A stretch of 27,498 nt of DNA from Propionibacteriaceae bacterium UBA6238. Lineage in GTDB: Bacteria > Actinomycetota > Actinomycetes > Propionibacteriales > Propionibacteriaceae. The translations under genes were made by a program, and so were the position numbers. The DNA lies in contig DJWE01000020.1 of the NCBI GenBank assembly GCA_002441465.1, positions 3,072 through 30,569 on the forward strand, written 5' to 3'. Of the stretch, positions 7,316 to 14,869 are shown one piece after another. How positions within the stretch are numbered: position 1 is the stretch's first letter; each line of letters starts with the position of its first letter. Below the pieces are notes generated by a model. The model ran no database searches. It was not told the DNA's origin and saw nothing but the letters and a program-made list of their open reading frames with translations.

Positions 7316-8074
7316 GTGTCCGCTCCCGTCCCCTCTCGGCCCGCTGAAGGCGCCTCGCTGCCGGGAGTGCGCCTCAAACAGTGGTTGGTGGCCGTGCTCG
7401 GGACGGCGGTGTGCCTGACCATGCTCGGACTGGGCCTGTGGCAGATGCGCGTGTTCGAGGACAAGGAGAACGAGAACGCCGCGCTGCGGGCCCAGCAGCC
7501 GGCCGTCCCACTGCTCGACAACGTCGGTGCCGACGGAACGGTGGGCGACATCTACGGAAAGCCGGTGACAGTGGCGGGTAGCTATCTGCCCGACCAGCAG
7601 GTGCTGGTACTAGATGCCACTGGATCGGTCCGCGTGCTCGGCGCCCTGCAGGTGAGCGACGGGCGAGTGCTGGCCGTCGTCCGCGGGACGGTGCCGTCGG
7701 TGTCGTCCCCGATTCCCACCCCGCCGACGGGCGCCGTCACCGTGACCGGGGTCTTCCTGCCGTCCGAGGCGGCCGATGAACGCGCGGTGCCTTCGGGGAC
7801 GCTCGCGTCCGTCCGGCTGGGTGCGTTGGCTCAGGTCTGGCCACAGCAGCTCCTACCGGGGTACGTCACGGTGTCGGCGGGCGATTCCCGAGACCATGGC
7901 CTCGCTGCCGCGGTGGTCACGCTGCCCACGGGTACCGGCTCGCTGCAGAACATCGGCTACGCCCTGCAATGGTGGGTGTTCGCGGCGTTCGGCGCCTTCA
8001 TGACGATCCGGTTCGTGCGCGCGCTGGGTCGACGGGGGTCGCTGGGTACGCTGAGCGAGGAGGAGGACGAATGA
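7316..8074 (+). CDS. SURF1 family protein (cytochrome c oxidase assembly)
   Basis: 252 residues from GTG 7316. Membrane protein with the SURF1 layout: a transmembrane helix near the N-terminus (QWLVAVLGTAVCLTMLGLGLWQ, about 22-43) ending in the family's LGLWQ, a large external loop, and a second helix (QNIGYALQWWVFAAFGAFMTIRFV, about 211-234) with the typical N-x-x-Y-x-x-Q-W. SURF1 proteins help insert haem a into cytochrome oxidase; in actinobacteria they belong to the aa3 oxidase pathway. No cta gene is in the window. The stop overlaps the next start by 4 nt (ATGA), so translation is coupled. Confidence 0.85.
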   Translation: MSAPVPSRPAEGASLPGVRLKQWLVAVLGTAVCLTMLGLGLWQMRVFEDKENENAALRAQQPAVPLLDNVGADGTVGDIYGKPVTVAGSYLPDQQVLVLDATGSVRVLGALQVSDGRVLAVVRGTVPSVSSPIPTPPTGAVTVTGVFLPSEAADERAVPSGTLASVRLGALAQVWPQQLLPGYVTVSAGDSRDHGLAAAVVTLPTGTGSLQNIGYALQWWVFAAFGAFMTIRFVRALGRRGSLGTLSEEEDE

Positions 8075-8457
8075 GCCAGACGCAGGCCCCGGAGGTTCCC
8101 ACGATCGACCCGAAGGCGGTGCCCGGGATTCGCGGGGCGCTGATCCGCTATCGCGTGATGGCCTACCTGGTGGGCACCCTGCTGGTGGTGTTGGTTCTGG
8201 TCGGCATGCCGCTGAAGTACCTCGCCGGCGATGGCTCGGTGGTCACCTGGACCGGCATTCCGCATGGCTACCTCTACATGGTGTTGATCGCGACCGCTTA
8301 CGATCTCGGCCGCCGCGTCCACTGGCCGTGGGGACGCCTGATCGTGATCGCCCTGGCCGGGACGGTGCCGTTCCTGTCGTTCTGGGCCGAGTACTCCGCT
8401 CGCAAGGACGTGCAGTCCCGCATCCGAGCCGTGGAGGATGTCGCGGACGCTTCGTGA
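8071..8457 (+). CDS. DUF3817 family integral membrane protein
   Basis: 128 residues. Three hydrophobic segments: YRVMAYLVGTLLVVLVLVGMPLKY, GYLYMVLIATAYDLG and WGRLIVIALAGTVPFLSFW. The HGYLYMVLIATAYDL stretch is characteristic of DUF3817 (PF12823). Function unknown. The ATG overlaps the SURF1 stop (ATGA) and GAGGAGGACGA provides the ribosome site, so the two are expressed together. DUF3817 genes accompany respiratory genes in several actinomycetes, which fits the SURF1 partner, but no activity can be assigned. Confidence 0.8.
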   Translation: MSQTQAPEVPTIDPKAVPGIRGALIRYRVMAYLVGTLLVVLVLVGMPLKYLAGDGSVVTWTGIPHGYLYMVLIATAYDLGRRVHWPWGRLIVIALAGTVPFLSFWAEYSARKDVQSRIRAVEDVADAS

Positions 8458-8809
8458 CCCGCTGGCCGCTGTCGTCGGCGTCCGGTGCGACGTACCTGTA
8501 GGAGAAGCCCTTGCCGCGTACGCGTGTGCCATCGCTTCCCGGGACGGCCATTCGCGTGCCCGTCCGACTGCCGCCCACTCGAGTCCAGTCGGGGCCGGGT
8601 GCTGTGTCGGAGGAGCCACGGGGTATCCGCTTGTGCCGGCGAGTATCCACCCAGCCGGCGTCCACGAGGCACCGCAACAGCAGGCATGGTGCTCCGGCGC
8701 CGGGCGGCATGGATGAGGGACGAGACTCCTGCGACGAGATCATCGACCTCCGGGTGATGTGACGAACGCAGTTCTTCCGCGCGACTCCTGTCGGATCGTT
8801 GCGAGGCCG
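8458..8809. other. 352-nt gap without a convincing gene
   Basis: Lies between DUF3817 and the convergent ABC permease. Short ORFs on both strands have no recognisable start, composition or family. On the minus strand around 8458-8550 the reading GTRVRGKGFSYRYVAPD resembles the first residues of bacterial topoisomerase IB, and could be a remnant ending exactly where DUF3817 begins; the match is short. I see no tRNA, no repeat and no clear terminator. Confidence 0.5.
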
Positions 8810-9850
8810 TCAGCGGTCCTTGGCGAGGGAGATGGCGTTCCGGAAGGGGATGTCGATCGTGGCGAGGATGCCGGTGAGCCACCAGGTTGCGGCGCCGGCG
8901 AGGGCGATACAGGCGGTGGCGAGGGGGGTCTGGATGCGGTCGTGTAGAGCGAGGATGGCGGCGACGGCGGAGGTGGCGGTGACGCCGGCGATGAGGGCGG
9001 TCTCGAGGCCGAGGAGCAGTGCGCTCGAACGTGCGCTTGTGCCGGAGAGGCGGTAGGCGGCGAGTTCCGAGGTTCGCGAGCGGTTGACCAGGCCAGTGGC
9101 CAGACCCCCGACCAGGCCGAGGATCAGCGGCACGTATTGGCCAGGCCGGGAGAGGTAGGCCTTGACTGGATCGATCGCCGGGCTGCTCGCTGGCTGAGCG
9201 ACGATCTGGCCGCCGGCTGTGTGCAGCCGAGCAGTGAGGATCGGGGTAAGCAAGCTGGCGTCGGCGCGCTGGTCGAGCACTGCGATGCAGGCGCTGGTGC
9301 TTGTGGTGCCGGGGGTGAGCGGCACGACCACGACGCTGTTGGTGTTCAATCCGGTGGGCTCGGCGTGGTTCACGCGGGCCTGCATCAGGGTGCCCTCTGT
9401 GGTGGCGAGGGTGAAGTCGGTCGCTGCGGGCGGTCGCAGGGCGGATCCGACCAGGACGACCCCGTCGCGTAGGGCGGGAAACAGGGTCTGGCTCGCCGCA
9501 AGGACGGGCACATTGGTGCCGAGTTGCAGGAAGTCTCGGGACGTGGCGAGTTGCACCAGTCCCGCGCGGGTGACTCCAGCGATCTCGGTGAGCTGATCGC
9601 AGGACGCCCTGTCGATGAGAACGGGTTCGTTGGGGTCAAGGGCGCCGAAACTGATGATGTTGCGTCCGGCGGCTTGTTCGGCGGCGAGTTGGTTCGCCAG
9701 GGCGTGGGATTCCGCGGCCGCGTAGCCGATCCCGCCGACACCGAAGATCACGGCCAAGAACAGCAGCAGCGCCGGACGAGAGCGCGCATTGAGGACGTTG
9801 CGGGCGACCTCTCTCACCAGGTGGGTGAGCCGCCAGCGGTCAGTGTCCAT
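8810..9850 (-). CDS. ABC transporter permease, FtsX/MacB-like
   Basis: 346 residues. Topology of a MacB/FtsX-type permease: one N-terminal transmembrane helix (PALLLFLAVIFGVGGIGYAAA, about 26-46), a long extracytoplasmic domain (about 47-235), and three C-terminal helices (YVPLILGLVGGLATGLV, SALLLGLETALIAGVTATSA, IALAGAATWWLTGILATI). Such permeases do not move substrate through the membrane by alternating access but transmit ATP-driven movement to external partners. Its ATG overlaps the end of the ATPase gene by 11 nt, so it is the last gene of the cassette with lipoprotein, fusion protein and ATPase. Substrate unknown; antimicrobial peptide or lipoprotein handling are options for the family. 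Moderate confidence in the family because external domains are poorly conserved. Confidence 0.75.
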   Translation of the reverse strand: MDTDRWRLTHLVREVARNVLNARSRPALLLFLAVIFGVGGIGYAAAESHALANQLAAEQAAGRNIISFGALDPNEPVLIDRASCDQLTEIAGVTRAGLVQLATSRDFLQLGTNVPVLAASQTLFPALRDGVVLVGSALRPPAATDFTLATTEGTLMQARVNHAEPTGLNTNSVVVVPLTPGTTSTSACIAVLDQRADASLLTPILTARLHTAGGQIVAQPASSPAIDPVKAYLSRPGQYVPLILGLVGGLATGLVNRSRTSELAAYRLSGTSARSSALLLGLETALIAGVTATSAVAAILALHDRIQTPLATACIALAGAATWWLTGILATIDIPFRNAISLAKDR

Positions 9851-10472
9851 GATGCTCGGGGCGTAGCGAGACGGCGGTCTGAGCGGCCTCGATCAGGATC
9901 GGGTCGTGGGTGGCGACCACGAGCAGCCTGGTCGAGCGGAGAGCTTCGAGGACGTGTGCGAGCTGGTCGGTGCTGTCCGCGTCCAGGTTGGCTGTGGGCT
10001 CGTCGGCGAAGATGATCGGCTTGTCGCTAGCCAGGGCACGCGCGAAGGCGACGCGTTGGAGTTCCCCTCCGGACAGGGTCTTGGCCGCGGCGCCGGCACG
10101 ATGCGCCACGCCCACCCGTTCCAGGGCGGCGGTCGCCACCGCCACCGCGTCGGTCATCGTTCGGCCCGAGCTGAGCGCGCCGAGCAGGACGTTGTCGAGC
10201 GCTGTGCGCCCGCTCAGAGCGTTCGAGCCTTGTGGTACCCAGGCGACCAGGGCCGGGGTCGGCGGAGAGGGCTGGCCTTCATCGGAGTACAGCCGGATGG
10301 TGCCCGAGGAGGGCTGAAGGTAGCCGGCCATCGCGGCCAGCAGCGTGGTCTTGCCGCTGCCCGATGGGCCGGTGAGGGCGGTGAGGGTGTGGTCCTCGAA
10401 GCGTGCGGAGAAGCCGGTCAACACGTCGACCTTTCCGTAGCGGAGGCCGACCTCCTCGATACTCAGCCGCAT
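9840..10472 (-). CDS. ABC transporter ATP-binding protein, LolD/MacB-like
   Basis: 210 residues, a single nucleotide-binding domain. Walker A GPSGSGKT (35-42), Q-loop VAWVPQGSNAL, signature LSGGELQRVAFARAL, Walker B IIFADEPTANLD and the H-loop VVATHDP are complete, so ATPase activity is expected. The LSGGELQRVAFARAL and DEPTANLD forms are typical of the MacB/LolD/FtsE group. It overlaps the fusion protein gene by 10 nt upstream and the permease gene by 11 nt downstream: a tightly coupled operon. It powers the FtsX-like permease at the inner face of the membrane. Confidence 0.93.
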   Translation of the reverse strand: MRLSIEEVGLRYGKVDVLTGFSARFEDHTLTALTGPSGSGKTTLLAAMAGYLQPSSGTIRLYSDEGQPSPPTPALVAWVPQGSNALSGRTALDNVLLGALSSGRTMTDAVAVATAALERVGVAHRAGAAAKTLSGGELQRVAFARALASDKPIIFADEPTANLDADSTDQLAHVLEALRSTRLLVVATHDPILIEAAQTAVSLRPEHHGH

Positions 10473-11587
10473 GTCGCCAGCGTCGCCGCGTCGAGGGCCA
10501 ACGGGTCCGCCACAACCGTGCGTCCGACGAGGTCGGCCGGCACCGAGACCTGGCCAAGGATCTGGGCGACATCGGCCGACGCCAGCGATATGGCGGACGG
10601 CTGGGCTCCGGTGTCGGTGGCGGCGAACACACAGGTCGTCCCGCTGGTGGAGACATATACGGCGGTGCTCGGCACGGATCCGGTCCTGGTCGTGGCCGCC
10701 GCGGTCAGGACGGCCCCGCTGTAGGTAGTGCTGTTTCCCTCGGCTTGTGCCGCGACCGCGCCTTTGCTGGCCGCCTCAGCCAGCGCGGCGGCGACCGTCG
10801 CGCGTTCCTTCTTGCCGAGGGTCGAGCTGCTGACCGGCACTGTGACGTCGCCCAGTTGCAGGACCAGAGGCTCGTCGGGTGGACGCGGGCTTTCGCCAGC
10901 GGTACCGCCCGCAACGGCGAACCGGATCGAGGTGGGCGCTCCGTGTCCGCTGAACAGCGTGTCGCCCACGGCAACCCTGGCGTCGACCCGGATCGCGAGA
11001 CTGCCGACCGCTTTCACATCCTTGGGCACATAGGCCAACCATGCGTGCTGAAAGATCCCGTCGACGTGCAGCCCGCTCTTGCGCTGGAACGCGCTGACCG
11101 CGTTGCCCATGGCGGCTCCGAACCGGTCGCCGGAAAGCTTCGGGTCCAGAACCCGTTGGCTGGCCAAGAAGCTGGCGGCCGTCGTCACGTCCGGTCCGCG
11201 GTCGCCTTTGGCCAGGTTGCGGAACAACGGCACACCGCCCCGCCACGCGTGTACAGGGACGGTGTCGATCGCGGCGATCACGGCCCCGTTGGCGATCGAG
11301 TCGCCCTCGTGGACGTCGAGGTGAGTCACCACCCCGGCCGCGTTCGACGTCACCGGCACAGGCTCTGGCAGGGTCACTGTGATGTCCACGGCTTGGCGGT
11401 AGGACGTCTCGGTCTCGCCGACAACCGTGGTCTTGGGTGCAGCGACCGACAGCTCGGCCTGCTGGGCATCGCGCGCGCCGGGCACGAGTAACGCGATTCC
11501 GGCGACCGGCAACACCCAGACCAGCACCAGTGGAAGCCAGAACAACCACTGACGGCTCGGCCGATGCTTACCGCCCTCGATTCTCAC
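10463..11587 (-). CDS. Membrane-fusion-type protein with peptidoglycan-binding-like domain
   Basis: 374 residues from GTG 11587 (a TTG one codon earlier is also open). One transmembrane helix near the N-terminus (WLFWLPLVLVWVLPVAGIALLV, about 15-36) anchors an external protein. Then comes a lipoyl-like half motif (PVTSNAAGVVTHLDVHEGDS, about 79-98), as in HlyD/MacA adaptors, followed by a PG_binding_1-like segment (LAKGDRGPDVTTAASFLAS, then FGAAMGNAVSAFQRKSGLHV), and another beta-rich adaptor portion. Such adaptor plus peptidoglycan-binding proteins accompany FtsX/MacB-type transporters in Gram-positive bacteria and probably link the transporter to the wall. Directly follows the lipoprotein stop and overlaps the ATPase gene by 10 nt. 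The exported substrate is unknown. Confidence 0.75.
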   Translation of the reverse strand: MRIEGGKHRPSRQWLFWLPLVLVWVLPVAGIALLVPGARDAQQAELSVAAPKTTVVGETETSYRQAVDITVTLPEPVPVTSNAAGVVTHLDVHEGDSIANGAVIAAIDTVPVHAWRGGVPLFRNLAKGDRGPDVTTAASFLASQRVLDPKLSGDRFGAAMGNAVSAFQRKSGLHVDGIFQHAWLAYVPKDVKAVGSLAIRVDARVAVGDTLFSGHGAPTSIRFAVAGGTAGESPRPPDEPLVLQLGDVTVPVSSSTLGKKERATVAAALAEAASKGAVAAQAEGNSTTYSGAVLTAAATTRTGSVPSTAVYVSTSGTTCVFAATDTGAQPSAISLASADVAQILGQVSVPADLVGRTVVADPLALDAATLATCG

Positions 11588-11590
11588 CAA

Positions 11591-12268
11591 TCACCCCGCC
11601 GCGCACTTGACAGGGTCCAGGCCCGCATCCACGACCTGCTGGTAGCGGTCGGCGGCGTGCTCCGCGGGCTCGATGCCCTTGGCGCGCAAGCACTTCGCGT
11701 AGCCCTCGGACTGGGTCGAGGTGTCTTCGCGAGAGAGCTGCCACATGCTGTTGATGTACCAGAACTGCTGGTCCATGCACTGATCATCGACTCCAGCGTC
11801 GACCGCCGCAGCCGGCACCGCGTACCGGAAGACCTGGTTCTCCTGACCCTGTTCGACGATGTGGTAGCCGCTCGCGGCCATGCAGGCGACATAGCGCCGA
11901 TAGCCTGAGGTGTACTCGTCGTAGGTCACCACATTGTCGGCGAGAGCATCTTTCTGCTCCCGCGACAACGGCGTCCCCGACAACGGACCCACGCCACTGG
12001 CTATGCCGGGATCAACCCGAGCGGACGGAGCATCACTCGGGCCGGAACACCCCGCCAAAACGGCGAGGAACAGCCCCACCACAGCCATGGTGCGCCAGGC
12101 TGCGGTGAACACCTCCTCCGCCGAGTCCTCGGCATCCTGCCCGTCGCCAGTTCTCGCGTACGCTGCGCTCCGCACTGCTGGGTACAGTGCGGCGAAGAAC
12201 GTCGCGAAGAGCTTCTCCTGCCTTTCTTCGGATGGGACAGCAGGTTCTTCGGGCTGAGGGTGGGCCAC
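11591..12268 (-). CDS. Predicted lipoprotein with an ECF sigma-like N-terminal extension (fusion)
   Basis: The open frame gives 225 residues from GTG 12268. From Met61 the sequence is a lipoprotein signal (MAVVGLFLAVLAGCSGPSD, lipobox LAGC) and then a 145-residue domain with four conserved-looking cysteines (YVACMAASGY, DDQCMDQQFW, YAKCLRAKGI, DPVKCAAG); this domain is not known to me. Residues 18-59 instead read like ECF sigma region 2 (EKLFATFFAALYP through DAEDSAEEVFTAAWR). No ribosome site precedes Met61, while TACAGT lies 7 nt before GTG 12268, so the fusion may be what is translated. It is first in the operon with the fusion protein, ATPase and permease. The lipoprotein would sit on the outer face of the membrane as a partner. 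Alternative: translation starts at Met61. Confidence 0.65.
   Translation of the reverse strand: MAHPQPEEPAVPSEERQEKLFATFFAALYPAVRSAAYARTGDGQDAEDSAEEVFTAAWRTMAVVGLFLAVLAGCSGPSDAPSARVDPGIASGVGPLSGTPLSREQKDALADNVVTYDEYTSGYRRYVACMAASGYHIVEQGQENQVFRYAVPAAAVDAGVDDQCMDQQFWYINSMWQLSREDTSTQSEGYAKCLRAKGIEPAEHAADRYQQVVDAGLDPVKCAAG
12089..12268 (-). pseudogene. Remnant of an ECF sigma factor N-terminus
   Basis: Codons 1-60 of the fused frame. DAEDSAEEVFTAAWR matches the region 2.2 helix (commonly DAEDLxQExFxxAWR) and the preceding LFATFFAALYPAVRSAAYARTG matches region 2.1. Everything after region 2.2 (regions 2.3-4) is missing and the next codons are the lipoprotein signal. A deletion joining the start of an upstream sigma gene to the lipoprotein gene would explain this. 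Family recognition from sequence; the deletion is inferred. Confidence 0.55.
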
Positions 12269-12275
12269 GGATCTG

Positions 12276-12303
12276 ACTGTAGCCCGCCTCGTGGCCCGCC
12301 AAA
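12276..12303 (-). promoter_or_regulatory. Promoter of the sigma-remnant/lipoprotein operon
   Basis: TTTGGC (12303-12298), 16 nt, TACAGT (12281-12276), then 7 nt to GTG 12268 on the minus strand. Fits a leaderless transcript beginning at the start codon, with no Shine-Dalgarno. Confidence 0.4.
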
Positions 12304-12422
12304 CGTGTTCATCGATATTGACGGACCGAATAGCGCTTACCCACCGCCCCTGCAGGTGGCCACCGGCCCTCCGGGGTGGGCTCGGACGCCGAAGAGGGCT
12401 AGGCCTCGCCTCGGGCCCAGCA

Positions 12423-12447
12423 GGAGGGACGCGGGGGCCCGTCCTCC
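12423..12447. terminator. Hairpin after the GNAT gene
   Basis: GGAGGGACG (12423-12431) pairs with CGTCCTCC (12440-12447) with one bulge. It begins 2 nt beyond the GNAT stop codon on the minus strand. No T-run follows; likely a transcript end or a protective stem. Confidence 0.35.
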
Positions 12448-12449
12448 GA

Positions 12450-12953
12450 TCAGGCGACGGCCTCGATCGCCAGCTCCAGGTGGTCCACGCTGAACACCAA
12501 GCCCGGATAGCGCTGGCCGGCGTCCACGGTGACGAAGCCGAGCCGGTGGTACCAGCTGGACAGGCGGGTGTTCTCGCCGATGATCCCGATTCGCAGGGTG
12601 AGAGCCCCTCCGTCCCGAGCCCGGCTGACCCCCTCCGCCACCAAGGCCTCGCCGTAACCGCGGTGCCGGGCTTCTGGCCGGACGGCGAGGTGACGCAGCG
12701 TCCAGGTCCCGGGTTCGCTCCGGGACGGGCTCACGAAAGCGCAACCGAGGATGCGTCCGTCCACCTCTACGGCGAACAGCTGCGCGGGCCGCGCCACCAC
12801 GCGGGCTACCTCTCCGGGTGCCCAGAACGCCGGGTTCGTCGGGGTGTTTGCGGCCGTCAGGCCAAATTCCGGCGCCTCGGTGCCGAAACCTGCGTGAAGA
12901 ACCTCGAGACACTCGTCGTAGCGCTCAGGAGGCACGTCGATGATGGTTGTCAT
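12450..12953 (-). CDS. GNAT-family N-acetyltransferase
   Basis: 167 residues. Acetyl-CoA-binding core LRHLAVRPEARHRGYGEALVAEGVSRAR (motif A with R-H-R-G-Y-G), then LRIGIIGENTRLSSWYHRLGF, the typical N-x-x-x-x-x-x-Y-x-x-x-G-F of motif B, and a C-terminal strand HLELAIEAVA. This points to a small-molecule or protein N-acetyltransferase; substrate unknown. It lies 25 nt downstream of parB in the same direction, but a TTGACC-N16-TATCGA promoter overlaps the end of parB and the ATG has no Shine-Dalgarno, so a leaderless transcript of its own is plausible. Unrelated in sequence to the GNAT at 4.4-4.9 kb. Confidence 0.85.
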   Translation of the reverse strand: MTTIIDVPPERYDECLEVLHAGFGTEAPEFGLTAANTPTNPAFWAPGEVARVVARPAQLFAVEVDGRILGCAFVSPSRSEPGTWTLRHLAVRPEARHRGYGEALVAEGVSRARDGGALTLRIGIIGENTRLSSWYHRLGFVTVDAGQRYPGLVFSVDHLELAIEAVA

Positions 12954-12959
12954 AATTTG

Positions 12960-12987
12960 TCGATAAAGAGCTATGTCTCTAGGTCAA
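12960..12987 (-). promoter_or_regulatory. Promoter of the GNAT gene inside the end of parB
   Basis: TTGACC (12987-12982), 16 nt, TATCGA (12965-12960), 6 nt, ATG 12953. The -35 box overlaps the last codons of parB. The -10 lacks the final T, so confidence is modest. Confidence 0.35.
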
Positions 12988-13875
12988 TAGATCGGCAATG
13001 CGATCGAGGTCGTCCGCGCCAGCGAACTCGATCACGATCCGGCCCTTGCTGCGTCCCTCGCTGACCAGGACGCGAGTGTCCAGGCGTTCGGCGAGCTGTC
13101 GCTGCACCTGCTGCGCGGTTGACGACAGCTCCACCGAACGCTTTGTGCGTGGCGCCCGCTTGGACCCGAGCTCGCCGACCGCGACGATCTCCTCGGTTGC
13201 GCGCACGGACAGGCCTTCCGACACGATCCGGGCGGCGAGGTGTTCCATGGCATCCGGGTCGGGCAGCATCAGGATGGCACGAGCATGTCCCGCGCTGAGC
13301 ACACCCGCGGCCACCCGGCGCTGAACGGGGGCCGGAAGTTGGAGCAGGCGAATCGTGTTCGAGATCTGCGGACGGGAGCGCTTGATCCGAACCGACAGTT
13401 CTTCCTGCGTGCAGGCGAAGTCGCTCAACATCTGCTGGTAGGCCGCGGCCTCTTCCAGTGGATTCAGTTGAGCGCGGTGCAGGTTCTCCAGCAGGGCGTC
13501 GCGCAACAGGTCGGCGTCCTCGGTCCGGCGAATGATCGCCGGAATCGTGGCCATGCCGGCCTGCTGGGTAGCGCGCAGTCGCCGCTCCCCCATCACGAGT
13601 TCGTATCCGTCTCCGTCGAGCGGACGCACCACGATCGGCTGCAACAACCCCACCTCGGCGATGGACGCCACAAGCTCGGCCAAGGCGTCCTCGTCGAACA
13701 CGCTCCGTGGCTGGCGCGGGTTCGGACGAATGGCGGCCACGGGCAGTTCGGCGAAACGTGCGCCGTGCGGTGCGTCCTCCGCCACCTCACCGTGCTGCGG
13801 CCCGAGTTCCGGATCGGTCCGCTGAAGAAGATCACCCAGTCCTCGTCCGAGGCCGGTGTGCCTTGGGGTGTTCAT
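12979..13875 (-). CDS. parB: Chromosome-partitioning protein ParB
   Basis: 298 residues. CTP-dependent DNA clamp that loads at parS. N-terminal GLGRGLGDLL (ParA-interacting end), then the CTP-binding motifs IRPNPRQPR, GERRLRATQQ and ENLHRAQLNPLEEA, the helix-turn-helix TQEELSVRIKRSRPQISNTI that reads parS, and a C-terminal dimerisation region (DDLDRIADLL). All motifs intact. The start overlaps the parA stop by 4 nt (ATGA). Works with ParA and the parS sites found in and before parA to separate newly replicated origins. Confidence 0.97.
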   Translation of the reverse strand: MNTPRHTGLGRGLGDLLQRTDPELGPQHGEVAEDAPHGARFAELPVAAIRPNPRQPRSVFDEDALAELVASIAEVGLLQPIVVRPLDGDGYELVMGERRLRATQQAGMATIPAIIRRTEDADLLRDALLENLHRAQLNPLEEAAAYQQMLSDFACTQEELSVRIKRSRPQISNTIRLLQLPAPVQRRVAAGVLSAGHARAILMLPDPDAMEHLAARIVSEGLSVRATEEIVAVGELGSKRAPRTKRSVELSSTAQQVQRQLAERLDTRVLVSEGRSKGRIVIEFAGADDLDRIADLLT

Positions 13876-14807
13876 GCCGACTCCTCTTCGTCGTTCATCA
13901 CAGCTCCCCGCTGGGCGATCTCCGACGCGGCGTCCAGGTAGGCCTGGGCTCCCGCGGACGCCGAGTGGTAGGTGATCACCGATTGGCCGTAGCTGGGCGC
14001 CTCGGAGACGCGCACCGAGCGTGGGATCGTCGCCTGCAGGGTTTCGGCGGGGAAGTGTTCACGGACCTCCGCGGCAACCTGCGCAGCCAGGCGAGTGCGT
14101 CCGTCGTACATGGTGAGGAGGACGGTGGAGAGCACCAGGTGGTCGTTCATCGACCCCTTGACCAGATTGATCGTGCGCAGAAGCTGCGAGACGCCCTCCA
14201 AGGCGTAGTACTCACACTGAATCGGGATCAGGATCTCCTCGGCCGCCACCAAGGCGTTCAGGGTGAGTAGCCCCAACGATGGCGGACAGTCGATGAAGAC
14301 GTAGTCGGGGGAGTACTTGGCGTTGAAGACCCGCAAGGCGTGCAGGAGTCGACTCTCGCGCGCTGGGGTAGTGACCAGGCCGATCTCGGCGCCAGCCAGG
14401 TCGATCGTGGCCGGCAACACCCACAAGCCGTCTGACTCCGGGGACGGCTTGATAAGGCTTTCGATGGGCGAGTTGGCGGTGAGCACCTCATACGTCCCCT
14501 GCACTCCCTCGCGGTGGTCCACACCGAGCGCAGTCGACGCGTTACCTTGCGGATCGAGGTCGATCACCAGGACGGTGAGCCCACCGAGAGCGAGAGCGGT
14601 CGCGAGATTGACCGCCGTGGTGGTCTTGCCGACACCGCCCTTCTGGTTGGCGATGACAAGGGTCCGTGTATGCGCAGGTTTGGGGAGCGATGTTTCACGT
14701 GAAACAGAGAAGCCGATCAGGTCGTCAGGCTCGTCCTGATCCGGACGTCCAAACTCCGGCTCATCGAAGACGACCCGCCGGGGTGGCGGTGGGGGAGTGA
14801 TCGTCAT
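13872..14807 (-). CDS. parA: Chromosome-partitioning ATPase ParA
   Basis: 311 residues. Deviant Walker A KGGVGKTTT (56-64) with both lysines, DLDPQGNASTALG (A'), DYVFIDCPPSLGLLT (Walker B) and the C-terminal RVSEAPSYGQSV common to Soj/ParA. A proline-rich, acidic N-terminal extension of about 47 residues precedes the ATPase; part of it (residues 34-39) is encoded by a perfect parS site. AGGAGA lies 5 nt before the ATG. Forms DNA-bound dimers that pull ParB-parS complexes. Confidence 0.97.
   Translation of the reverse strand: MTITPPPPPRRVVFDEPEFGRPDQDEPDDLIGFSVSRETSLPKPAHTRTLVIANQKGGVGKTTTAVNLATALALGGLTVLVIDLDPQGNASTALGVDHREGVQGTYEVLTANSPIESLIKPSPESDGLWVLPATIDLAGAEIGLVTTPARESRLLHALRVFNAKYSPDYVFIDCPPSLGLLTLNALVAAEEILIPIQCEYYALEGVSQLLRTINLVKGSMNDHLVLSTVLLTMYDGRTRLAAQVAAEVREHFPAETLQATIPRSVRVSEAPSYGQSVITYHSASAGAQAYLDAASEIAQRGAVMNDEEESA
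14691..14706. promoter_or_regulatory. parS site 1 (perfect)
   Basis: TGTTTCACGTGAAACA, a perfect 16-bp palindrome identical to the bacterial parS consensus. It lies inside the parA coding sequence (codons 34-39). ParB nucleation site; possible autoregulation of parAB. Confidence 0.97.
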
Positions 14808-14827
14808 GGTTCTCCTGCTCCAACAGA

Positions 14828-14843
14828 CGTTCCACGTGAAACA
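14828..14843. promoter_or_regulatory. parS site 2 (14 of 16 match)
   Basis: CGTTCCACGTGAAACA, differing from the consensus at positions 1 and 5. It sits in the 62-nt gap between rsmG and parA, 21 nt upstream of the parA start and 121 nt from site 1, so ParB bound here may also influence parA transcription. Confidence 0.85.
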
Positions 14844-14869
14844 TCAGGATAGGGGCTCCGAGCGACAGC

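Noticed and set aside
8243..8882. Minus-strand ORFs between DUF3817 and the permease as real genes
   Set aside because: They run antisense into DUF3817 or across the end of the permease, with no start signal and no family; only a short topoisomerase IB-like stretch is noted as a finding.
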